Below are positions 1-5,745 of a DNA stretch of 8,034 nt, in pieces. A model generated the notes under the pieces. It made no database searches. It was given only the letters and a program-made list of their open reading frames with translations, and was not told the origin of the DNA. Source of the stretch: an uncultured Bdellovibrio sp. (GTDB taxonomy: Bacteria > Bdellovibrionota > Bdellovibrionia > Bdellovibrionales > Bdellovibrionaceae); assembly GCA_946482355.1 (NCBI GenBank), contig CAMLRE010000079.1, positions 1-8,034 of the forward strand. The letters are read 5' to 3'. Positions within the stretch are counted from its first letter, which is position 1; each line of letters starts with the position of its first letter. The translations under genes and the position numbers were made by a program.

Positions 1-1980
1 CTTGTTCTTTGGTTGACATGCAAACGCCTCCGCAAAGCCAGGTTGGTGCTTAACCTGTTCGTTGATACGAGCATAACCTAAACTATGTGGGTCAGTTTTT
101 AAAAGCATTTCTTTCATTTTTTCACGGGCTACACCGCACCATAAACGGCCGTAAGCGATAAAGAATTTCTTTTTATCTTCTAACGAGCCTTCGCCTTTAG
201 GAAAAGCAGCCCTATAAGCAAATGTAAGCCCTACAAGGTCAGCGGTATTTTCGCCTAATGTTAATTCGCCGTTATGACCAATTTTGTTGAATTGCTCAAC
301 CATGCGTTGTCCGCGCTCTTTAAAGTTTTTCACGTCTTCTTCAGACATCCACTGTTTAAGGCGGCCTTTATCGTCAAACTTAGAACCTTCATCATCAATC
401 GCGTGACCTAATTCGTGGGCTACTACAGCACCAACTGCGCCAAGATTTTCAATCACATCCCCTTCTGGAACGAAGAATGGATACTGTAAAATACCAATCG
501 GCATAACGAATTTATTTTTATCAGCTGAGTAGTAAGCGTTAACCGTTAAAGGTCCCATTCCCCAAGCTTCTTGGTTTACGCCTTCTTTAAATTTTTTCAG
601 ACTGCGTTTGTGACTTTGTAAAGCCAAAAGTTTACCGTTGTAATAAGGTTTTTCAGCTGAGTATTTTTGAATCGGTTTAAAATCCCACTCTTTATCAGTG
701 TAAGGCTGGATCAATTGAAGTTTAGCGTGTTCGATTTTTGCAATCGCGCCTTTTTTGCCTTCAGCTGATAACCATTTGTTCGCTTTAAGACCCGCGATGA
801 TTGATTTACGAACGTCTTCAGCTACAGTTTTCATTTTTGCTGACGGAAAGTTCGGAAATAAACGCGGTAGCATTTCTAAATCTAATTCACGGTTAAACGC
901 ACCCATAACCGATGTCGTGCAACGCTCTTGACGATCCGGACGACTTGGAGGCCCACCTAAAAATTTATGGCTGAATTCCATACGTTTTTTATAAAGCTCA
1001 GGGTAGGCATCATCCATAAAACCACGAGCTGATCTGAAGAAATAAATATCTTTTAAAACCTGTAGGTTTTCATTCTTAAGTTCTTTTTGAACGAACTCAA
1101 AACTTTCAGGAATAAAATCACGAACTAAAGTTTTTTTCGGAATATTTTTTTTGATAAAATCATCTAAACCGATAGCTGAAGTGCGTTTTAAAAAATCTTC
1201 GCGCGTTACGTAACGAGGCTCAGTCCAACGTTTTCTAAATTCAGCCGGCATTGGGTAAGTTGTCTTAAAACGAGTTTCAAAATCAACCATCGCTTGCGCG
1301 CGTTTTTTAAATTCGTCTTTGTTACCTTCTGGGTAAACTGTCGTGAAAAAATCGACGATCAGATCACGGTACGCTGACATTAATTCTTTGTTATCGTAGT
1401 AGCTATGCTCTGGTAAGAACATAAAACCCACATCAAACATTAGATCGTAGATTTTAGGATTATCGATATTTGGCCCTAAATCGTAGCTAATAAAAGTCCA
1501 CTTTTCATTGAGCATATTTTCTTTAGCTAATTTGATATAATCATCAATTGATTTAATTTTATCTAAATCCGTACGAAGTACTGCCACTAAAGCTTTTTCT
1601 TCAGCTTTGGCACCTTCTTCATTCATACAAGCTTTGTAATAGTCTTTCATTTGTAACGAACGTGGGCTTAGTTTTTTCTCGCCATCGATACTTTTAAAGA
1701 AAGCTTTTTTCTTTTCTAATAAACGTTCATCAGAATCTTCAAAGGCAAAAAAGTGGGCACTGCGGTCGTCACGAAGCTTAAAAGACGCTTCTACGTTGCT
1801 GCACACGTACTTATGAAAATCATCACAAGGCTCTGCTTTTTCATTGAGCGGATATTCGCGTTTTTCAGGAATCTCAGATGATGGTTCTGAGGCCTTTGTT
1901 TGCGCGGCGTAAGTGAAAGGAATGATGGTTAAAGCCGATAAAACAACACCAATTCCAATAGTCGAAGATTTAATCTTCAT
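1..1980 (-). CDS. M13 family (neprilysin/PepO-like) zinc metallopeptidase, exported; C-terminus cut by window edge
   Basis: Endopeptidase that cleaves peptides with one catalytic zinc, probably in the periplasm or outside the cell. The frame is open for 660 codons from the ATG at 1980-1978, preceded by a good GGAGG ribosome site. Residues 1-25 form a Sec signal peptide (basic MKIK start, hydrophobic core, TYA-A cleavage region, no lipobox). The M13 N-terminal signature PCDDFHKYVC follows, then YYKACMN. The catalytic half has NAYY at 481-484, HELGH at 522-526 (zinc ligands His522 and His526, base Glu523), GENTAD with third ligand Glu577 and Asp581, and DPHS...R with His632 and Arg638 at the six-residue spacing of neprilysin His711/Arg717. 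All catalytic residues are present, so it should be active. By family comparison only a short tail, ending in the usual C..W, is missing beyond position 1. It is divergent from the envelope operon, and no functional link between them is visible. Family assignment is very secure; the substrate is unknown. Confidence 0.96.
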   Translation of the reverse strand, partial: MKIKSSTIGIGVVLSALTIIPFTYAAQTKASEPSSEIPEKREYPLNEKAEPCDDFHKYVCSNVEASFKLRDDRSAHFFAFEDSDERLLEKKKAFFKSIDGEKKLSPRSLQMKDYYKACMNEEGAKAEEKALVAVLRTDLDKIKSIDDYIKLAKENMLNEKWTFISYDLGPNIDNPKIYDLMFDVGFMFLPEHSYYDNKELMSAYRDLIVDFFTTVYPEGNKDEFKKRAQAMVDFETRFKTTYPMPAEFRKRWTEPRYVTREDFLKRTSAIGLDDFIKKNIPKKTLVRDFIPESFEFVQKELKNENLQVLKDIYFFRSARGFMDDAYPELYKKRMEFSHKFLGGPPSRPDRQERCTTSVMGAFNRELDLEMLPRLFPNFPSAKMKTVAEDVRKSIIAGLKANKWLSAEGKKGAIAKIEHAKLQLIQPYTDKEWDFKPIQKYSAEKPYYNGKLLALQSHKRSLKKFKEGVNQEAWGMGPLTVNAYYSADKNKFVMPIGILQYPFFVPEGDVIENLGAVGAVVAHELGHAIDDEGSKFDDKGRLKQWMSEEDVKNFKERGQRMVEQFNKIGHNGELTLGENTADLVGLTFAYRAAFPKGEGSLEDKKKFFIAYGRLWCGVAREKMKEMLLKTDPHSLGYARINEQVKHQPGFAEAFACQPKNK

Positions 1981-2011
1981 GAAACCCTCCGTGGTCCAGT
2001 TGAAAGATATC

Positions 2012-2040
2012 ATTTTGTCAGGATTTACCTCTTGCGTGAA
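2012..2040 (-). promoter_or_regulatory. Candidate sigma70-type promoter for the M13 peptidase gene
   Basis: On the minus strand a -35-like TTCACG (2040-2035) and a -10-like CAAAAT (2017-2012) are separated by 17 bp; each matches the consensus at 4 of 6 positions. Transcription would begin about 25 nt before the ATG at 1980. The match is weak and found by eye. A promoter somewhere in this divergent gap is nearly certain, but this exact site is not. Confidence 0.3.
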
Positions 2041-2056
2041 GCTTTTTTTCCACATC

Positions 2057-2086
2057 GTGACATCAGTCCAATACTTGAGGCATACT
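2057..2086 (+). promoter_or_regulatory. Candidate sigma70-type promoter for the five-gene envelope operon
   Basis: A -35-like GTGACA (2057-2062, 5 of 6 consensus matches) and a -10-like CATACT (2081-2086, 4 of 6) are separated by 18 bp. Transcription would start near 2093, giving a leader of about 29 nt with an AGGAGG ribosome site before the ATG at 2122. The partly overlapping TACTAT at 2086-2091 is a better -10 but has no fitting -35. This is the only sizeable gap upstream of the operon. I saw no clear operator palindrome. Confidence 0.4.
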
Positions 2087-2121
2087 ACTATTTATCGTTT
2101 TCACTCTAGCAGGAGGCTTAC

Positions 2122-3252
2122 ATGTCAGTTCCTTTTATCGACTTAAAATCTCAGTACAACGCATTGAAATCTAATATTGATGCTCGCATTCAAAAAGTTT
2201 TGGATAGCGGCGCCTACATCAATGGTCCAGAAGTTGCTGAGTTAGAACAAAAATTAGCAGCCCACACTGGATCAAAGTATTGTTTAGCTGTAGCCAGCGG
2301 AACAGATGCTTTAGTTATTCCATTAATGGCCTTAGGCATCGGCCAAGGTGACGAAGTGATTACCACTGCGTTTTCATTTATCGCCACAGCTGAAACCATC
2401 GTATTAGCTGGTGCGACTCCTGTTTATGTTGATATCGATCCTAAAACATTCAACATCGATCCTAAAAAAATTGAAGCTGCGATCACGCCAAAAACAAAAG
2501 CGATCATGCCGGTTTCTTTATACGGCCAAGTAGCTGACATGGAAGAAATCAACGCGATTGCAAAAAAGCATAACTTGTTTGTTATCGAAGATACGGCGCA
2601 ATCTTATGGCGCAAAATACAAAGATAAAAAATCTGGCGCTTTAACAACAGCTGCTGGTACTTCATTCTACCCGGCTAAACCACTTGGTTGCTACGGTGAT
2701 GGTGGCGCGATTTTCACAAACGATGAAAATTTAAATAAAGCGATGAAAGAAATTCGCGAGCACGGATCTGAAAAACGTTACTACCACACACGTCTTGGTG
2801 TGAATGGTCGTTTAGACACAATCCAATGCGCGATTTTATTAGCTAAACTTGAAAGATATGACTGGGAAGTTGAAGCTCGTAACAAAATCGCTACAAACTT
2901 TACAACTTCGTTTGCTGGTTTAGAAAAAGTTGATCCTATGTTTTCTACTCCGTTAGTAAAACAAGGTAACCAATCTGTTTGGGCACAGTACACAGTAACT
3001 GTAACTAACCGCGATGCTTTCCAAAAGAAATGCCAAGAGTTAGGTGTTCCAACAACTGTTCACTACCCTATGACAATGCCTGACCAACCTTGGTATGCGA
3101 AAAACACTCCACAACGTCACGATATCACTCATGCACGTTGGGCTGCTCAACACGTAATTTCATTACCAATGTTTCCGGACATGACTGCTGAACAACAAGC
3201 AAAAGTTATCTCAGCTGTAAAAACCGCTGTTGAATTTTCAATTAAGGCGTAA
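2122..3252 (+). CDS. DegT/DnrJ/EryC1/StrS-family PLP sugar aminotransferase, WbpE-like
   Basis: Cytoplasmic PLP-dependent transaminase that moves an amino group, normally from glutamate, onto a keto-sugar nucleotide. The 376-residue length is normal for the family. Visible landmarks: N-terminal FIDLKSQY; phosphate-binding SGTDAL (59-64); VIEDTAQ with Asp157 for the pyridine nitrogen and Gln160; TSFYPAKPLG with the Schiff-base Lys186; YGDGGAIFTND; and GVNGRLD (226-232) contributed to the partner active site of the dimer. From memory the N-terminal, Lys-loop and GVN segments closely follow Pseudomonas WbpE, which aminates UDP-2-acetamido-2-deoxy-3-oxo-glucuronate to give the 3-amino sugar. None of the partner genes of that pathway (WbpA, B, D or I type) is in view. 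GnnB, which makes the diamino sugar of some lipid As, is a related alternative. The ATG at 2122 has AGGAGG 5 nt upstream. It is first in the operon, 47 bp before kdsA. Family call certain; exact substrate inferred. Confidence 0.93.
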   Translation: MSVPFIDLKSQYNALKSNIDARIQKVLDSGAYINGPEVAELEQKLAAHTGSKYCLAVASGTDALVIPLMALGIGQGDEVITTAFSFIATAETIVLAGATPVYVDIDPKTFNIDPKKIEAAITPKTKAIMPVSLYGQVADMEEINAIAKKHNLFVIEDTAQSYGAKYKDKKSGALTTAAGTSFYPAKPLGCYGDGGAIFTNDENLNKAMKEIREHGSEKRYYHTRLGVNGRLDTIQCAILLAKLERYDWEVEARNKIATNFTTSFAGLEKVDPMFSTPLVKQGNQSVWAQYTVTVTNRDAFQKKCQELGVPTTVHYPMTMPDQPWYAKNTPQRHDITHARWAAQHVISLPMFPDMTAEQQAKVISAVKTAVEFSIKA

Positions 3253-3287
3253 GCGCGGAGACGCAGACGGCGTAGCTGAACTACGCC
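3246..3287 (+). promoter_or_regulatory. Intercistronic hairpin with two competing 5' arms, just before the kdsA ribosome site
   Basis: GGCGTAG (3269-3275) and CTACGCC (3281-3287) make a perfect 7-bp stem with the 5-nt loop CTGAA. A second copy of GGCGTA at 3246-3251, overlapping the stop codon of the upstream gene, could pair with the same TACGCC, so two mutually exclusive foldings exist. The 3' arm ends only about 3 nt before the AAGGAT ribosome site of kdsA. There is no T-run after it, so it is not an intrinsic terminator. It may affect translation coupling, mRNA processing or stability. The segment is GC-rich compared with its surroundings. The pairing is seen directly; the role is a guess. 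Confidence 0.5.
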
Positions 3288-3299
3288 AAAAGGATATTT

Positions 3300-4163
3300 A
3301 TGATTAATCTAGTTAATGAATTTAAACCGTTAGCAAAAACGGTAACTTTAGAATCAAAATACGGAAACATCACTTGGGGTGATGGCAAAAGTTTCGTATT
3401 ATTTGCTGGCCCTGACATTATTGAAGATGAAGGCATGGTGATTGAAACCGCTAAAGAAATTAAGCGTGTAACAACAGCGTTAGGCATTCCTTGGATTTTA
3501 AAATGTTCATTTGATAAAGCTAACCGCCAAAGCTTAAAAAGTTTTCGCGGCCCAGGCATGAAAGAAGCTTTAGCCTCTTTAGAAAAAATTAAAGTGTCTG
3601 TAGGTTGTAACTTTATCACTGACGTTCATGAAACAATTCAGGTTGCAGAAACAGCTCAGTACGCAGAAGTTATTCAAATTCCGGCATTCTTGTCTCGTCA
3701 AACTGATTTAATGGTGGCCGCTGCTAAAACAGGTCGCGTAATACATGTTAAAAAAGGTCAATTTTTAGCGCCTTGGGATATGAAAGCTATTGCGCAGAAG
3801 GCCGTACAAACTGGTAACGATAAAATCTTACTTTGTGATCGCGGAACAAGTTTTGGATACAACCGTTTAATCAATGACATGACAGGTTTAGTAGAAATGC
3901 GTCGTTTAGGCTTTCCAGTTATCATGGATTGCACACACTCAACGCAATTACCGGGCGCAACTGGTGAATCTAGTGGCGGTCGTGGCGATATGGTGTGGCC
4001 GTTAGGTCGCGCAGCCGTTGCTGTGGGTGTGGATGGTATCTTTTTAGAAACTCATCCTGATCCAGAAAAAGCACTGTGTGATGGGCCGACTTCATTGCCA
4101 CTTCACAACTTAGAAGCTGTGCTTAAAAACCTTAAGAATATTTTTGATACTCACTCAAAATAA
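3300..4163 (+). CDS. kdsA: 3-deoxy-8-phosphooctulonate (Kdo-8-phosphate) synthase
   Basis: Cytoplasmic enzyme condensing phosphoenolpyruvate with arabinose-5-phosphate to Kdo-8-phosphate, the committed step toward Kdo of the LPS inner core. The TIM-barrel protein has 287 residues. Motifs: FAGPDIIE (35-42), KCSFDKANR (68-76), RGPG (83-86), ITDVHE (106-111), IQIPAFLSRQTDL (125-137), KKGQFLAPWD (151-160), CDRGTSFGYN (179-188), DCTHSTQLPG (210-219), SGGR (225-228), ETHPDPEKALCDGP (250-263). KKGQFLAPWD, THS.QLPG and the PEKAL segment resemble the metal-dependent (Aquifex-type) class. Its ligand set would be residue 39, His213, Glu250 and Asp261. Residue 39 is Asp rather than the Cys of that class or the Asn of the E. 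coli-type metal-independent class. The N-terminus is about 30 residues longer than in Aquifex. The ATG at 3300 is preceded by AAAAGGAT, and no later start before the barrel looks better. Identity is very secure; metal dependence is open. Confidence 0.96.
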   Translation: MINLVNEFKPLAKTVTLESKYGNITWGDGKSFVLFAGPDIIEDEGMVIETAKEIKRVTTALGIPWILKCSFDKANRQSLKSFRGPGMKEALASLEKIKVSVGCNFITDVHETIQVAETAQYAEVIQIPAFLSRQTDLMVAAAKTGRVIHVKKGQFLAPWDMKAIAQKAVQTGNDKILLCDRGTSFGYNRLINDMTGLVEMRRLGFPVIMDCTHSTQLPGATGESSGGRGDMVWPLGRAAVAVGVDGIFLETHPDPEKALCDGPTSLPLHNLEAVLKNLKNIFDTHSK

Positions 4164-4171
4164 TGTAACGT

Positions 4172-4176
4172 AGGGG
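4172..4176 (+). promoter_or_regulatory. Ribosome binding site unusually close to the start of the UPF0104 gene
   Basis: AGGGG at 4172-4176 lies only 1 nt from the ATG at 4178, against a usual 5-9 nt. An in-frame TAA at 4166 rules out an earlier start, and the next in-frame candidate, TTG at 4199, has no ribosome site of its own. Translation may therefore depend on coupling to kdsA, which ends 14 bp upstream. Confidence 0.4.
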
Positions 4177-4177
4177 A

Positions 4178-5173
4178 ATGCGAATTTCCTCTACGGCCTT
4201 GAAGAGATATCTTCGTCCGGTCATTGCTTTTATTTTATTACTTCTCGTTTTAAAAATGGGGTTTATTGATATCAATCAATTAACCCTAAGTTTTAAAAAT
4301 CCCGCGATTCTCGCAGCCGGTTTAGTTTTTTTTGCCTTACACGCATTAGCTTTAGCCCTTCGCTGGAACATCTTAGTTAATTTAGAAATTACATACCCAT
4401 ATAAATCAGCGGCTAAAGAAACTTTAATCGGAAACTTTTTTAATTTCTTTATTCCAAGTGGTGTCGGCGGCGATATTGTTAAAGCTTTAGCGATTTCTGA
4501 ATCGCACAAAGTTCCTAAAAAAATCAGCTTTTCGTTAGTTACGATTGACCGCGTTCTTGGTTTATTTTGTTTAATCTTATTTTCAACTTCGTTTTTATTA
4601 ATCGAATATTTTTTCGGCATGTCCGAAGCTCTGACTAAACTTTTGCACATCAGCCTTCTTATGCTGTGCTTAGCCTGTGTAGGTTTATTATTTTTATATC
4701 ATTCTAAAAAAATTATTCCCCGCTTACGCGAAAAGTTTAAATTTTTCTTATTTCAAAAACTTTTCTCATTTACAGAACAGATGCAAGTGAACATCACTAA
4801 AGCTATGCAAAGTCAGTTTATGCTTAAATTTATTGGCGTAAGTTTTCTTGTACAGTGTATGTCTATTGGCTTTCTGTACGTAGTTACGCTAACTCTGACA
4901 CAAGAGCCGGTTTCGGTTTTTGTTTTCTTACCGCTGGCTTGCTTTGCTTTTATGGCTTCAGCTGTTCCGCTAACGCCAGCAGGTATCGGCGTTGGCCAAG
5001 CGGCGTTTTATTTTATTTTCTCGCTGATCAATGTTCCAACAGCAACAGCGATTACAACCGGCGTAAGCTTAATGCAGTTTTTTATGCTAATTACGGCGTT
5101 ACCGGGCGGTTACTTTTTTGCAACGTCAAAGAAAAGTAACAAACCCAAAGCACCAGAATTGAATCAACTTTAA
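4178..5173 (+). CDS. Flippase-like integral membrane protein, UPF0104/YbhN (TIGR00374, lysylphosphatidylglycerol synthase TM region) family
   Basis: Polytopic inner-membrane protein of 331 residues. Family members share the membrane region of the lysyl-phosphatidylglycerol synthase/flippase MprF and are often found beside glycolipid and polysaccharide genes; most have no proven substrate. About seven to nine hydrophobic segments are visible, near residues 14-29, 42-61, 84-93, 120-143, 155-175, 215-240, 246-265, 270-285 and 290-312. Family signatures: N86 followed by PSGVGGDIVKA (93-103), DRVLGL (124-129) and the C-terminal PLTPAGIGVGQ (264-274), where many relatives have PGGLG..E. There is no soluble synthase domain, so it is not a full MprF. 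The start is ATG 4178, although its ribosome site is oddly close; TTG at 4199 would remove seven residues. It sits 14 bp after kdsA and 21 bp before the next gene. Its place in an LPS-related operon suggests moving or exposing a lipid or lipid-linked sugar, which is inference. Confidence 0.9.
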   Translation: MRISSTALKRYLRPVIAFILLLLVLKMGFIDINQLTLSFKNPAILAAGLVFFALHALALALRWNILVNLEITYPYKSAAKETLIGNFFNFFIPSGVGGDIVKALAISESHKVPKKISFSLVTIDRVLGLFCLILFSTSFLLIEYFFGMSEALTKLLHISLLMLCLACVGLLFLYHSKKIIPRLREKFKFFLFQKLFSFTEQMQVNITKAMQSQFMLKFIGVSFLVQCMSIGFLYVVTLTLTQEPVSVFVFLPLACFAFMASAVPLTPAGIGVGQAAFYFIFSLINVPTATAITTGVSLMQFFMLITALPGGYFFATSKKSNKPKAPELNQL

Positions 5174-5194
5174 AAACAAAAGAAAGGTAAAACT

Positions 5195-5722
5195 ATGACC
5201 ATACTTTTAAAACAACTTCTGAATCTGATCAAAATGCTGCATTCAGAAAATGGCACGACACAAATCGCCTGGGGCTTAACTTTGGGAGTATTTTTAGGTT
5301 TCTCCCCGTTTTTTTCACTACAAACATTTTTAATCTTAACGATTCTTTTCTTTTTCCGCGTTCAGTTCGGAGCGGCCTTTTTATCGGCGTTTGTTTTTAA
5401 ATTCGTTGCGTTCTTAATTGACCCGCTGGCGAACTCATTAGGCCAGTGGGCTTTAGAAGAACAATCGTTACGCCCGCTATGGACTAAGCTTTATAACATT
5501 CCGCTAATTCCTTACACGCGATTTAACAATTCAATCGTAATGGGAAGTTTTTTAGTGGCTTTACTTTTAAGTCCATTTTTCTACTTCGCCTTTGTAGTTG
5601 CAGTTAAAAAATACCGCACAACTGTGGTTGCACGTTTTGAACAGTCGAAATCGTACAAAGCTCTTAAAGCCAGTAAGTTTTATCTTTGGTACACAAAATA
5701 CAACGATCTTTACGGTCACTAA
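5195..5722 (+). CDS. TIGR03546/DUF2062-like small membrane protein, partner of the next gene
   Basis: Uncharacterised inner-membrane protein of 175 residues. Hydrophobic segments lie near 25-53, 58-78 and 112-136, with a basic C-terminal tail ending in an aromatic-rich stretch (YLWYTKYNDLYGH). The segment GVFLGFSPFFSLQT (31-44) resembles the G.flG..P...Q signature of DUF2062 proteins, and FKF..FLIDPLANSLGQW (68-85) fits the family's second conserved block. The size, fold and position directly before a TIGR03545-like gene match TIGR03546, a family defined by that pairing. The ATG at 5195 has AAAGG 7 nt upstream. The downstream gene begins 23 bp after the stop, so both are surely co-transcribed. 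DUF2062 domains occur with glycosyltransferases and LPS genes, so an envelope role is likely; no activity can be assigned from the sequence. Family call is from recognition of sequence and context, without a profile search. Confidence 0.85.
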   Translation: MTILLKQLLNLIKMLHSENGTTQIAWGLTLGVFLGFSPFFSLQTFLILTILFFFRVQFGAAFLSAFVFKFVAFLIDPLANSLGQWALEEQSLRPLWTKLYNIPLIPYTRFNNSIVMGSFLVALLLSPFFYFAFVVAVKKYRTTVVARFEQSKSYKALKASKFYLWYTKYNDLYGH

Positions 5723-5734
5723 TTAAAGGCGAAC

Positions 5735-5740
5735 AAGGAT
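5735..5740 (+). promoter_or_regulatory. Ribosome binding site that sets the start of the TIGR03545-like gene at 5746
   Basis: AAGGAT at 5735-5740 lies 5 nt before the ATG at 5746. The same frame is open back to an ATG at 5686, but that start would lie inside the preceding gene, has no ribosome site and would add 20 residues before a normal cytoplasmic N-tail. The 5746 start is therefore preferred. Confidence 0.75.
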
Positions 5741-5745
5741 CATTT

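Noticed and set aside
1913..2146. Open frame of 77 codons on the plus strand across the divergent promoter region
   Set aside because: It overlaps the signal-peptide end of the M13 gene, the intergenic gap and the start of the aminotransferase gene; it has no ribosome site and its translation resembles no protein.
2122..3252. Assignment as KdnA (8-amino-8-deoxy-Kdo pathway) because of the neighbouring kdsA
   Set aside because: KdnA is also a PLP aminotransferase near Kdo genes, but the sequence matches the WbpE pattern closely and no KdnB-type alcohol dehydrogenase or kdsB is beside it. Kept only as a remote alternative.
3269..3287. Hairpin read as a terminator ending the aminotransferase transcript
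   Set aside because: No T-run follows the stem; the next bases are AAAAGGAT, the kdsA ribosome site.
4855..5139. Plus-strand frame of 94 codons inside the UPF0104 gene
   Set aside because: It is out of frame with a clear membrane protein, has no ribosome site and shows scattered Cys/Arg/Tyr typical of a shadow frame.
4178..5173. Full MprF (lysyl-phosphatidylglycerol synthase)
   Set aside because: Only the membrane region is present; at 331 residues there is no soluble aminoacyl-transfer domain.
5686..5745. Upstream ATG that would lengthen the TIGR03545-like protein by 20 residues
   Set aside because: It lies inside the preceding gene without a ribosome site, while the ATG at 5746 has AAGGAT at good spacing.
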